6,306 nucleotides of DNA, from the NCBI GenBank assembly GCA_023261405.1, contig JAHFOZ010000315.1, positions 1-6,306 on the forward strand. The letters run 5' to 3'. Below are positions 1 to 6,098 of the stretch, one piece after another. The notes below the pieces were generated by a model, which was not told where the DNA came from, searched no databases, and saw nothing but the letters and a program-made list of their open reading frames with translations. This DNA comes from Planctomycetota bacterium. GTDB lineage: Bacteria; Planctomycetota; MHYJ01; JACPRB01. The position numbers and the translations under genes were made by a program. Numbering within the stretch: position 1 is the first letter of the stretch; every line of letters begins with the position of its first letter.

Positions 1-64
1 CTGGAGAGGGGGCTTGTATCATCCCGGGAGACAGTGAGTTAGGGGCGATTGGGGAGAAAGATTC

Positions 65-79
65 TGGCACGGGGCTTGC
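65..79 (+). promoter_or_regulatory. Sigma-54 (RpoN) -24/-12 promoter upstream of flgB
   Basis: The sequence TGGCAC-GGGGC-TTGC matches the sigma-54 consensus TGGCAC-N5-TTGC at every defined position. The invariant GG (66-67) and GC (78-79) are separated by exactly 10 bases. Transcription would be expected to begin near base 91, giving an untranslated leader of about 32 bases before flgB that keeps the Shine-Dalgarno at 108-114. Sigma-54 promoters need an enhancer-binding activator of the FlrC/FleQ/FlgR type and drive rod and ring genes in many flagellated bacteria. I could not identify an activator site in the 64 bases upstream. Confidence 0.9.
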
Positions 80-107
80 GATCACCAGGCTCTGACGGAG
101 TCTCTTC

Positions 108-114
108 GGAGGAG
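108..114 (+). promoter_or_regulatory. Shine-Dalgarno of flgB
   Basis: GGAGGAG lies 8 bases before the ATG at 123. The alternative in-frame ATG at 135 would be 20 bases away, so this site supports the start at 123. Confidence 0.8.
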
Positions 115-122
115 TCCACGCG

Positions 123-554
123 ATGATCCAGACGATGTTCGACCGGGGGTCGCTGCCCGCGCTGGAGGCGATCGTCCACTTCAGCTCCGCCCGGCACAGG
201 GCGATCGCCCAGAACATCGCCAACGCCGAGACGGTGGGATACAAGGCCATGGACGCCCCCGAAGCCGGGTTCAAGCGGGCCCTCTCCCGGGCTTACGAGG
301 GAGCCCGGCAGTCCCCCACCGGGGTCTTCGAGATGGCCGCCGGGCCCGGTCTGCGCCCGACCCCGACGGGCCTGGAGGTCCGCTTCGAGGAGACCCGAGA
401 CGCAGGAATCCTGCGGCACAGCGGGAATAATGTCGATATGGATATGGAAATGGGCCGGATGGTCCGGAATGCGAGCCTCCATAATCTGGCGGCGAGCCTG
501 CTGGCCCACCAGTTCGCCCAGCTGCGCACGGCGATCGCCGAGCGGATCGCCTGA
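123..554 (+). CDS. flgB: Flagellar proximal rod protein FlgB
   Basis: FlgB is a subunit of the proximal rod, exported by the flagellar type III apparatus and assembled in the periplasm above the MS ring and FliE. The 143-residue length is typical. The N-terminal rod-protein motif is AQNIANAETVGYKA (residues 29-42), preceded by the RHRAI segment usual for FlgB. The C-terminal half has SGNNVDMDMEM (100-110) followed by an amphipathic helix rich in Ala and Leu, which packs with the N-terminal helix in this family. The middle (about 50-95) is variable and rich in Gly and Pro. There is no Sec signal peptide, as expected for a type III substrate. It is the first gene after the sigma-54 promoter at 65-79 and ends 14 bases before flgC. 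The start at 123 is chosen for its well-spaced Shine-Dalgarno; ATG 135 is less likely. Confidence 0.95.
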   Translation: MIQTMFDRGSLPALEAIVHFSSARHRAIAQNIANAETVGYKAMDAPEAGFKRALSRAYEGARQSPTGVFEMAAGPGLRPTPTGLEVRFEETRDAGILRHSGNNVDMDMEMGRMVRNASLHNLAASLLAHQFAQLRTAIAERIA

Positions 555-561
555 GGGGGGA
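553..561 (+). promoter_or_regulatory. Shine-Dalgarno of flgC overlapping the flgB stop
   Basis: GAGGGGGGA overlaps the last two bases of the flgB TGA and lies 7 bases before the GTG at 569. It supports the GTG as start over the in-frame ATG at 605, and suggests coupled translation of flgB and flgC. Confidence 0.7.
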
Positions 562-568
562 TAGAGCC

Positions 569-1006
569 GTGGACGCCAGCGCCTTCGAGATCTCCGCCAG
601 CGGCATGCGCGCCCAGCGCCTCCGCATGGACCTCATCGCGAACAACATGGCCAACGCGGGCACGACGAGCGCGCGCCGCGAAACCATGCGCACTCCCGAC
701 GGCCAGACCTTCGTGCGCCACATCCCGTACAGCCGGAAGACGGCCGTCTTCATGGCGCTGCCCGGGGGAGGCGTCGCGGTCCCCCGTGTCGTCGACGATC
801 CCGCCCCCTTCCCGTCCGAGCACGACCCCGACCATCCGCACGCGGTGCCCGCCGGTCCGGATGCGGGACTGGTCTTCTCCCCGAACGTCAATTCCGTCAT
901 CGAGATGGTGGACATGATGTCCGCCTCGCGCGCCTACGAAGCGAACATCTCGGCGCTCGACGCCATGAAGTCGATGCAGGCGTCCGCCCTGAGGATCCTC
1001 GCCTAA
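569..1006 (+). CDS. flgC: Flagellar proximal rod protein FlgC (GTG start)
   Basis: FlgC is a proximal rod subunit that stacks with FlgB and FlgF in the periplasm after type III export. The 145 residues are near the family norm. The N-terminus reads MDASAFEISASGMRAQ and runs into the rod motif IANNMANAGTT (23-33); the usual Asn before TT is Gly here. The middle has the DPDHPHA segment (86-92), and the C-terminus carries the family hallmark SPNVN...EMVDMMSASRAYEANISALDAMKSM (about 104-136), which forms the C-terminal helix. The start is a GTG because the conserved N-terminal helix begins there and GAGGGGGGA precedes it by 7 bases. Starting at ATG 605 would remove 12 conserved residues. It lies 14 bases after flgB and 11 before fliE, so the three are almost certainly co-transcribed. 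Confidence 0.96.
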   Translation: MDASAFEISASGMRAQRLRMDLIANNMANAGTTSARRETMRTPDGQTFVRHIPYSRKTAVFMALPGGGVAVPRVVDDPAPFPSEHDPDHPHAVPAGPDAGLVFSPNVNSVIEMVDMMSASRAYEANISALDAMKSMQASALRILA

Positions 1007-1017
1007 GAAGAAAGATC

Positions 1018-1341
1018 ATGACCGACAGCATCTCACCGATGGGGCCGAACGTCGCCCCCCTGGACCCCCTCAAGGGGCCCGCGGGGACGGGGCCCGCGGC
1101 CGGGCCGCCGCCCGCCGAGGGCGAGCGCTCGTTCAAGGAGATCCTCAAGTCGTCGATCGAGGACGTGAACCGCCTCCAGCAGGAGGCCGACCAGGTGCTC
1201 GAGAAGTTCACCCACGGCGAGGCCACGGACGACCAGGTGATGGTCGCCTTCCGGAAGGCGCAGATCTCCTTCGAGGCGCTGCTCCAGATCCGGAACAAGC
1301 TCGTCCAGGCGTTCGAGAGCATCCAGCAGATGCGCATCTAG
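1018..1341 (+). CDS. fliE: Flagellar hook-basal body protein FliE
   Basis: FliE is the adaptor joining the FliF ring to the proximal rod, and an early type III export substrate. The 107 residues match family length. The conserved part is SFKEILKSSIEDVNRLQQEAD (about 38-58), then the VMVAFRKAQISFEALLQIRNKLVQAFESIQQMRI tail (74-107), in which the RNKLV and terminal MRI (usually MQV) are diagnostic. Residues 9-37 form a Pro/Gly/Ala-rich disordered N-terminal segment, as is usual for this family. The Shine-Dalgarno is weak: only an AAGAAGAAAG stretch (1005-1014) precedes the ATG, so translation may rely on coupling to flgC 11 bases upstream. The gene is followed by an unusually long structured gap before fliF. 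Confidence 0.95.
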   Translation: MTDSISPMGPNVAPLDPLKGPAGTGPAAGPPPAEGERSFKEILKSSIEDVNRLQQEADQVLEKFTHGEATDDQVMVAFRKAQISFEALLQIRNKLVQAFESIQQMRI

Positions 1342-1351
1342 TGGTGAGCCC

Positions 1352-1402
1352 GCATTGATTCCCTGGGTTCCCCGCCAGCGGCGGGAACCAGGGGTTCAAT
1401 GC
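1352..1402 (+). repeat. 51-base imperfect inverted repeat (large hairpin) after fliE
   Basis: The left arm 1352-1376 begins GCATTGA and the right arm 1380-1402 ends TCAATGC, with a three-base AGC loop at 1377-1379. I count 22 pairs: 1352-1358 with 1396-1402, 1360-1366 with 1388-1394 (including one T-G wobble), 1368-1372 with 1383-1387, and 1374-1376 with 1380-1382. There is one T-T mismatch (1359/1395) and single-base bulges at G1367 and C1373. No T-tract follows, so it is not a standard intrinsic terminator. It could be an RNA-processing or mRNA-stabilising stem, an attenuator, or a copy of a dispersed palindromic (REP-like) repeat. One window cannot tell which. Confidence 0.85.
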
Positions 1403-1417
1403 AGTCGAACCATAAAG

Positions 1418-1438
1418 TCGCAGCGGAACGCGCTGCGA
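1418..1438 (+). other. Second stem-loop in the fliE-fliF gap
   Basis: TCGCAGCG (1418-1425) and CGCTGCGA (1431-1438) are a perfect 8-base inverted repeat with a five-base GAACG loop. It follows the large hairpin by 15 bases and is also not followed by a T-tract. It overlaps a weak sigma-28-like match at 1413-1439, so the repeat could be either RNA structure or incidental to a promoter. Confidence 0.6.
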
Positions 1439-1451
1439 AGGGGAGCCCCCT

Positions 1452-1470
1452 GCGATCCCGGACGGGTCGC
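1452..1470 (+). other. Third potential stem-loop before fliF
   Basis: GCGATCC (1452-1458) can pair with GGGTCGC (1464-1470) through seven pairs, one of them a U-G wobble, around a five-base CGGAC loop. It ends about 20 bases before the fliF Shine-Dalgarno (1491-1497). In DNA this rich in G and C such a short pairing can arise by chance, so support is weaker than for the two preceding repeats. Confidence 0.4.
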
Positions 1471-1490
1471 GGGGCGGCCGGGAGAGAGGA

Positions 1491-1497
1491 AGAGGGG
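1491..1497 (+). promoter_or_regulatory. Shine-Dalgarno of fliF
   Basis: AGAGGGG lies in a purine-rich stretch (1480-1498) and ends 5 bases before the ATG at 1503. It lies outside the three inverted repeats, so the site would stay accessible if they folded. Confidence 0.65.
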
Positions 1498-1502
1498 ATT
1501 AG

Positions 1503-3035
1503 ATGGACTGGTACAAACAAGCCCTGGACCGCATCCGGCAGATGCTGGGCGCCCTCAACGGCTCCCAGCGCATGGCTCTTCTCGCCGGCGCCGCCGTCCT
1601 CTTCTCGCTCCTGGTCTGGTACTCGACCTCCGCCTCCGGCGACGGGGGCATGGTCCGCGTGGTCGGCCACGAGGTGAGCGACGCCGACCGCGGCCGCGTC
1701 CTCAAGCAGCTCCAGGAGAAGAACCAGCAGCACGAGGTTCGCAACCGCGAGATTTACGTGCCCAAGGCGGATGCCGACCGCGTCTTTCTCGAGCTCAACA
1801 GCAACGGGGTATTGAGCACCGAGGTCTACTGGGACTTCCTGAAGACCAGCGACCCGTTCGTCGGCCGGTGGCAGAACGAGAAGCGCCACCAGCTCGCCCT
1901 CCAGGGCAAGCTGGAGCACATGATCCGCACCATGGACGGCGTGGAATCCGCGGAAGTCATCCTGAACCCCGCGGATGCCCGCCAGGCGATCTTCGCCGGC
2001 GGGCAGAAGGGAAGTGCCGCGGTCAGGATCAAGCTCCGCCCCGGGAAGGAGTTCTCGCCCCAGAACACGTTCGCGGTGGCCGGGCTCGTGGCCCGCGCAG
2101 TGACTGGCCTGCAGCCCGAGGCCGTGCACATTGCCGACACCGAGGGTCGCTTTTACGCCGTGCAGCCGGCCAGCATGGGCTCGGCGGCGGGCCTCCTCGA
2201 TCTGAAGCGCCAACAGGAGCAGAATTACGAGCGGAAGATCGAGGCGATGTACCGCGGGTCCAAGGCCGCGGTGAACCTCACGCTCCGCAGCAAGAATACG
2301 ACCAGCGAATCGGAGAAGCACCAGAACCCGCAACCCGTCCGCGAGCAGACCGATCAGCGCAAGATCAAGGGCCAGGAGGGAAGCGCGCCCGTCGGCATCA
2401 AGGGCGAGGGGGAACTGGGCTCCCCTTCGGGCGGCGGCTCCACGGGAGGCCGCGATGAGACCCAGACGTCGTCATCGGTCGAGAACAAGCTGGATCGCGT
2501 GAAGGTCCTCGAGACCCAGGAGCAGGGTGAGATCGAGAAGATCACCGCCACGGTGAGCATCCCCGTCGAGGCGGCCGCCGACGGCAAGATGGACCCGGCC
2601 CTGCTCGCCCGCGTCGCCGAAATCCGGAAGGGCGTGATGAACATCCTGGGGATGCAGGCCTCCGAGGACGGGGTGAGCATCTTCCCGGTCCCCATCCCCA
2701 CGAGGAAGCCCGACCTCGTCGCGGCCCCGGGCCTCCTCGACCGCGTCGCCGATTTCGTGGGCGCGTGGGGCGGCCCCCTCCTGGCGGTGCTGCTCGTGCC
2801 CCTGGCGCTCTGGGCGATCTTCAAGGTCGCGCGGGCGGTGGCGCCGATGGGGCTCGTGGAAGAGATCGAGGGATTGAAGGACCGCATCGACTCGCAGGAA
2901 TCGCCGGCGGAGCCGTTCGTGCTGGCGGGCGCGCCCGGCGAGTCGAGCAAACTTCAGGCGGGCATCCGGGAGATGGTGGCCAAGAACCCCTCCGGGGGCG
3001 GCATCATCCTGGGCCGCTGGATGTCGGGACGCTAG
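1503..3035 (+). CDS. fliF: Flagellar MS-ring protein FliF
   Basis: FliF oligomerises in the inner membrane into the MS ring, the base on which rotor, rod and export gate assemble. The 510 residues fit the family, towards the shorter end. A first membrane helix lies at about 24-41 (MALLAGAAVLFSLLVWY). It is followed by the periplasmic ring-building domains: RBM1 about 50-110, RBM2 about 120-220 (with NEKRHQLALQGKLEHMI and VESAEVILNP), and RBM3 about 230-400. RBM3 is split by a polar, Gly/Ser-rich stretch (about 265-325), corresponding to the beta-collar insertion of the family. A second membrane helix lies at about 424-446. The cytoplasmic tail ends in a FliG-binding helix (about 484-507) with the typical REMVAKNP and a late Trp (GRWM). 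The ATG at 1503 follows AGAGGGG by 5 bases. It lies 161 bases after fliE and 9 before fliG. Confidence 0.97.
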   Translation: MDWYKQALDRIRQMLGALNGSQRMALLAGAAVLFSLLVWYSTSASGDGGMVRVVGHEVSDADRGRVLKQLQEKNQQHEVRNREIYVPKADADRVFLELNSNGVLSTEVYWDFLKTSDPFVGRWQNEKRHQLALQGKLEHMIRTMDGVESAEVILNPADARQAIFAGGQKGSAAVRIKLRPGKEFSPQNTFAVAGLVARAVTGLQPEAVHIADTEGRFYAVQPASMGSAAGLLDLKRQQEQNYERKIEAMYRGSKAAVNLTLRSKNTTSESEKHQNPQPVREQTDQRKIKGQEGSAPVGIKGEGELGSPSGGGSTGGRDETQTSSSVENKLDRVKVLETQEQGEIEKITATVSIPVEAAADGKMDPALLARVAEIRKGVMNILGMQASEDGVSIFPVPIPTRKPDLVAAPGLLDRVADFVGAWGGPLLAVLLVPLALWAIFKVARAVAPMGLVEEIEGLKDRIDSQESPAEPFVLAGAPGESSKLQAGIREMVAKNPSGGGIILGRWMSGR

Positions 3036-3042
3036 GGGAAGG
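3034..3042 (+). promoter_or_regulatory. Shine-Dalgarno of fliG overlapping the fliF stop
   Basis: AGGGGAAGG includes the last two bases of the fliF TAG and ends 2 bases before the fliG ATG; its AGGGG core is 6 bases away. The overlap suggests coupled translation, useful for two proteins that assemble in near-equal ring numbers. Confidence 0.6.
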
Positions 3043-3044
3043 CC

Positions 3045-4073
3045 ATGACGGAAACGAAAACCGGAGTCCGGGGCTCGGAAGCGGGCGGCGCGCGTCGCAC
3101 GGCGGTGCTGCTCGTCGCGGTGGACGCGGAGACCGCGGAGCGTCTCATGGGCCACCTCGCCAAGGCGGACCAGGAGCGCGTGGCGCTGGAAATCGCCCGC
3201 CTGGAAAACGTCCCGGCCTCGAAAGAGGAGCGCGACGCGGTCCTCCGCGAGTTCTACAGCACCGCGCTCGCCCAGCAGCACGTGGAGCAGGGCGGGCTGG
3301 CCTACGCGCGCCGGCTCCTGGAGAAGACGTACCCCGCCGCCGAGGTCGACCGCATCGTGCAGACCGCCTCCGCCCGCATGTCGCCCTTCGGGTTCCTCCA
3401 GCGGACCGACAAGGAGAACCTCCTCGCGTTCATCGGCGAGGAGCATCCCCAGACGGTGGCGCTCATCCTGGCCCACCTGGGCCCGCAGCAGTCGGCCTCC
3501 ATCCTCGAGAGCCTCCCCGTGAAGAAGCAGCAGGAGATCGTCCGGCGCCTCGCCACCATGGAGCACACGAGCCCCGAGGTGGTCCAGCAGGTGGAGCGGG
3601 CGCTCGAGACGCGGTTCTCGGGCCTCGTCACCCAGGACCTCCGGAAAACCGGCGGCGTGGGCAGCGCCGCGGGCATCCTCAACCTCGTCCCCCGCTCCGT
3701 CGAGCGCGGCATCCTCGAGGGCCTCCAGGAGGAGGAGCCCGAGATGGTGGACCGGATCCGCCGCCTCATGTTCACCTTCGAGGACATCCACCGCGTCAAC
3801 GACCGCGGCGTGCAGAACCTCCTCAAGAACGTGGAGACCTCCCGGCTTTCGCTCGCCCTCAAGACCGCGGCGCCCGACCTCCGCGAGAAGTTCTTCAAGA
3901 ACATGTCCCAGCGCGCCGCGGAGAACCTCAGGGAGGAGATGGAGATGATGGGTCCCGTGCGGCTTTCCGACGTCGAGGCCGCGCAGCAGGCCGTCGTGGA
4001 CATGGTCCGTCAGCTCGAGGAATCGGGCGAGCTCATCGTGGAAGGCCGCGGCGGCGCGGAGATGGTGGTCTGA
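3045..4073 (+). CDS. fliG: Flagellar motor switch protein FliG
   Basis: FliG is the C-ring protein on the cytoplasmic face of FliF that meets the stator and generates torque. The 342 residues are usual. The N-terminal FliF-binding domain starts at about 16 (ARRTAVLLVAVDAETAERLM). The middle domain carries the EHPQ motif at 133-136 (GEEHPQTVALILAHL), which contacts FliM. The C-terminal domain has MFTFEDI (242-248) and the torque region. Aligned by eye with E. coli FliG, the five functional charged residues K264, R281, D288, D289 and R297 correspond to K273, R290, E297, E298 and R306, so every charge is kept with the two acids as Glu. The segment REKFFKNMSQRAA and GPVRLSDVE are near-identical to well-studied homologues. 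Residues 1-15 are a short polar extension. This should be a working rotor protein. Confidence 0.98.
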   Translation: MTETKTGVRGSEAGGARRTAVLLVAVDAETAERLMGHLAKADQERVALEIARLENVPASKEERDAVLREFYSTALAQQHVEQGGLAYARRLLEKTYPAAEVDRIVQTASARMSPFGFLQRTDKENLLAFIGEEHPQTVALILAHLGPQQSASILESLPVKKQQEIVRRLATMEHTSPEVVQQVERALETRFSGLVTQDLRKTGGVGSAAGILNLVPRSVERGILEGLQEEEPEMVDRIRRLMFTFEDIHRVNDRGVQNLLKNVETSRLSLALKTAAPDLREKFFKNMSQRAAENLREEMEMMGPVRLSDVEAAQQAVVDMVRQLEESGELIVEGRGGAEMVV

Positions 4074-4098
4074 GTGAGTCCACATAGAAACGCAGGTA

Positions 4099-4113
4099 TG
4101 GTTCACGGGTTGC
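4099..4113 (+). promoter_or_regulatory. Candidate sigma-54 promoter upstream of fliH
   Basis: TGGTTC-ACGGG-TTGC keeps the invariant GG (4100-4101) and GC (4112-4113) with exactly 10 bases between them. It matches TGGCAC-N5-TTGC at 8 of 10 defined positions, with CA replaced by TT in the -24 element. Expected initiation is near 4125, inside the purine-rich ribosome site, giving a leader of only about 16 bases that would still contain GGGAGGG (4127-4133). It sits in the 67-base fliG-fliH gap, where a second start would be sensible. It is weaker than the flgB site. Confidence 0.5.
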
Positions 4114-4120
4114 CGGCGAA

Positions 4121-4133
4121 GGAGGGGGGAGGG
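4121..4133 (+). promoter_or_regulatory. Purine-rich ribosome binding site of fliH
   Basis: GGAGGGGGGAGGG ends 7 bases before the ATG at 4141. It is an extended Shine-Dalgarno and supports that start. It overlaps the expected initiation base of the candidate promoter at 4099-4113. Confidence 0.7.
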
Positions 4134-4140
4134 TCCTAGG

Positions 4141-4773
4141 ATGGAAGACATCAGACCCTTCCGGCTCCAGTCGTTCGAGGACGAGGCTCAGGCCCTCGTG
4201 GACGAGGCCCGCGTTCGCGCCGGCGAGATCGTCCGTCAGGCGGAGGCGCGGCGCGAGGCCGTCCTCGACGAAGCGCGCCGGGCGGGTTGCGAGCAGGGGC
4301 GTCTCGAGGGACTCGACGCGGGCGCCCGCGAGGCTCGCGCCCGGGTCGCCGCCGAGAGCGCCGGCCTTCAGGAGCTCCTGGCCCGCGCGGCCCGTTCCGT
4401 CGAGGAAAGGCGGGAATCCCTCGCGGCCGAGGCGGAGCGCGACCTCGTGCGTTTCGCGGTGGCCGTGGCGGGGAAGATCGTGCGCGCCCAGGTGGAGATG
4501 GGACGCCCCGTGGCCACTGCCGCCGTGCGGCGCGCCGTGGAACTCCTGGCCTGGCGCCGGGAGATGCGCGTCCTCCTGAACCCGGCGGACCTCGAGGTCG
4601 TGGAGGCCTGCCTGCCCGACCTCAAGCGCCAGTTCTCCGATCTCGGCCGGATCTCGCTCGAGGCGGGCCCGGACGTGGAACGCGGCGGCTGCGTGGTCTC
4701 CACGAAGGAGGGCGCCGTGGACGCGGGGATCGCCGCACAGCTCGCCGAAATCGAACGGGGGCTGCTGGGATGA
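4141..4773 (+). CDS. fliH: Flagellar export ATPase regulator FliH
   Basis: FliH is the dimeric stator-like partner of the FliI ATPase. It tethers FliI to the C ring and export gate and restrains its ATP hydrolysis. The 210-residue protein opens with the IRPFRLQSFED segment typical of FliH starts. A long Ala/Glu/Arg-rich helical region (about 12-100) follows and contains GxxxG repeats, G49, G53, G57 and G61 in GCEQGRLEGLDAG, a FliH hallmark. The C-terminal domain (about 100-210) resembles the peripheral-stalk fold of F/V ATPases, with AVAVAGKIV (106-114), the VLLNPADLEVVE strand-helix (144-155) and the conserved end GGCVVSTKEGAVDAGIAAQLAEIE (182-205). Its TGA shares ATGA with the fliI start, which points to coupled translation of the two partners. 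Confidence 0.93.
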   Translation: MEDIRPFRLQSFEDEAQALVDEARVRAGEIVRQAEARREAVLDEARRAGCEQGRLEGLDAGAREARARVAAESAGLQELLARAARSVEERRESLAAEAERDLVRFAVAVAGKIVRAQVEMGRPVATAAVRRAVELLAWRREMRVLLNPADLEVVEACLPDLKRQFSDLGRISLEAGPDVERGGCVVSTKEGAVDAGIAAQLAEIERGLLG

Positions 4774-6098
4774 TCCTCGAACGCTGCCTCGCCCGCCTGC
4801 CCGAGATCGAGCCCGCGCGGCTCCTGGGCCGCGTGACCCAGGTGGTGGGCCTCGTGGCGGAGTGCGAGGGCCTCGCCCTGCCCGTGGGGGCGCTCTGCGA
4901 GATCCGGACCCGCGACCGCGAGCGCGTGCGCTGCGAGGTCGTGGGCTTCCGCCAGGACGCGACGCTCCTCATGCCCCTGGGCGAGCTCCTGGGCATCCGC
5001 CGGGGCGACGAGGTGGCCTGCCTCTCGACCGTGCAGCGCGTGCCCGTGGGTCACGCCCTGCTGGGGCGCGTGATCGACTCCCTGGGCACCCCCATCGACG
5101 GCGGCCCCGATCTCGCCGCGGAGCTCACCGCGCCGCTCCACGCCCGCCCGCCCCACCCGCTCGCGCGGCAGCGCATTCGCGAGCCGCTCTCCACGGGCGT
5201 GCGCGCCATCGACGCGCTCAACACCTGCGGGAAGGGCCAGCGCGTGGGCCTTTTCTCCGGCTCGGGCGTGGGGAAGTCCACGCTCCTGGGGATGTGCGCG
5301 CGCGCGACCGACGCGGACGTCGCCGTGATCGCGCTCGTGGGCGAGCGCGGGCGCGAGGTCCGCGAATTCATCGAGAAGGACCTCGGCCCCGAGGGGCTCC
5401 GGCGGAGCGTGGTCGTCGTGGAGACCTCGGAGCGGCCCGCCCTCCTCCGCGTGCGCGCCCCCTTCACCGCCACCGCCGTGGCCGAGCACTTCCGCGACCA
5501 GGGGAAGGACGTCCTCCTCCTCATGGACTCCATCACCCGCATGGCGATGGCCCAGCGCGAGATCGGCCTCTCCGCGGGCGAGCCGGGGACCACCAAGGGC
5601 TTCCCGCCCTCGGTCTTCGCCCAGATGCCGCGGCTCCTCGAGCGCGCCGGCCGCTCCGACCGCGGCTCGATCACCGGGATCTACAGCGTCCTCGTCGAGG
5701 GGGACGACATGAACGAGCCCATCGGCGATACCGCCCGGTCCATCCTCGACGGCCACGTGTGGCTCTCGCGCGAGCTGGCCGTGCGCGGGCATTACCCCGC
5801 GGTGGACCCGCTGGCGAGCGTCTCGCGCCTCATGGGAGACGTGGCCTCTCCCGGGCACCGGGAGGCAGCCACGAGGGTCCGCGCGCTCCTGGCCGCCTAC
5901 AAGGGCGCCGAGGACCTCATCAACGTGGGCGCCTACGCGAAGGGGGCGAACCCCGAGATCGACCTGGCCGTGCGCTCGAATCCCGCGATCCTCAAGCTCC
6001 TCCGGCAGGGCGTCGAGGAGAAGGCGCCGTTCGAGGAGAGCGTCCGGAAGCTTCTGGACCTCGTGAAGGGGTTCGGGGAGGCGCCGAAGCATGGCTAA
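4770..6098 (+). CDS. fliI: Flagellar export ATPase FliI
   Basis: FliI is the hexameric ATPase of the flagellar type III export apparatus, related to the F1 beta subunit; with FliH and FliJ it prepares and delivers export substrates at the membrane. The 442 residues are full length. The N-terminal beta-barrel domain (about 15-90) is followed by the nucleotide-binding domain, with Walker A GSGVGKST at 164-171, the catalytic glutamate E192 in VGERGREVREF, and Walker B VLLLMDS at 248-254. Further diagnostic segments are EPGTTKGFPPSVFAQMPRLLERAG (271-294), the late SVLVEGDDMNEPI (306-318) and HYPAVDPLASVSR (341-353). The reading frame stays open upstream to 4287, but homology begins at MILERCLARLPEIE, so the start is the ATG at 4770 inside the fliH stop. 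The end overlaps fliJ by 8 bases. Confidence 0.98.
   Translation: MILERCLARLPEIEPARLLGRVTQVVGLVAECEGLALPVGALCEIRTRDRERVRCEVVGFRQDATLLMPLGELLGIRRGDEVACLSTVQRVPVGHALLGRVIDSLGTPIDGGPDLAAELTAPLHARPPHPLARQRIREPLSTGVRAIDALNTCGKGQRVGLFSGSGVGKSTLLGMCARATDADVAVIALVGERGREVREFIEKDLGPEGLRRSVVVVETSERPALLRVRAPFTATAVAEHFRDQGKDVLLLMDSITRMAMAQREIGLSAGEPGTTKGFPPSVFAQMPRLLERAGRSDRGSITGIYSVLVEGDDMNEPIGDTARSILDGHVWLSRELAVRGHYPAVDPLASVSRLMGDVASPGHREAATRVRALLAAYKGAEDLINVGAYAKGANPEIDLAVRSNPAILKLLRQGVEEKAPFEESVRKLLDLVKGFGEAPKHG
6075..6081 (+). promoter_or_regulatory. Shine-Dalgarno of fliJ inside fliI
   Basis: GGGGAGG lies within the last codons of fliI and ends 9 bases before the ATG at 6091. It supports that start for the overlapping fliJ. 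Confidence 0.65.

Noticed and set aside
1..42. Possible tail of an upstream gene in frame 1 (ends ETVS, stop TAG at 40-42)
   Set aside because: Only 13 codons are visible, with no recognisable family signature, and other frames are equally possible. Nothing supports calling a gene.
421..455. Locally AT-richer patch in flgB with a GATATG tandem repeat
   Set aside because: It encodes the conserved GNNVDMDMEM segment, where Asn, Asp and Met codons account for the composition; no promoter or insertion boundary is evident.
1352..1402. Intrinsic terminator after fliE
   Set aside because: The stem is strong, but the following bases (AGTCGAACC) contain no T-run, and the genes downstream belong to the same pathway on the same strand.
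1355..2458. Open frame of 367 codons on the + strand overlapping fliF out of frame
   Set aside because: It is Arg/Pro/Gly-rich without any motif, begins inside the large hairpin without a ribosome site, and shares most of its length with FliF, whose frame is clearly the real one.
2472..4151. Long open frame of 559 codons on the - strand across fliF and fliG
   Set aside because: It lies antisense to two confidently identified genes. Its product is a low-complexity mix of His, Arg, Leu, Glu and Gly, typical of the mirror frame of GC-rich coding DNA, with no recognisable motif.
4287..4769. Possible N-terminal extension of FliI by 161 codons
   Set aside because: The frame is open but overlaps fliH almost entirely and translates to Arg/Gly-rich sequence. 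FliI homology starts exactly at the ATG at 4770.
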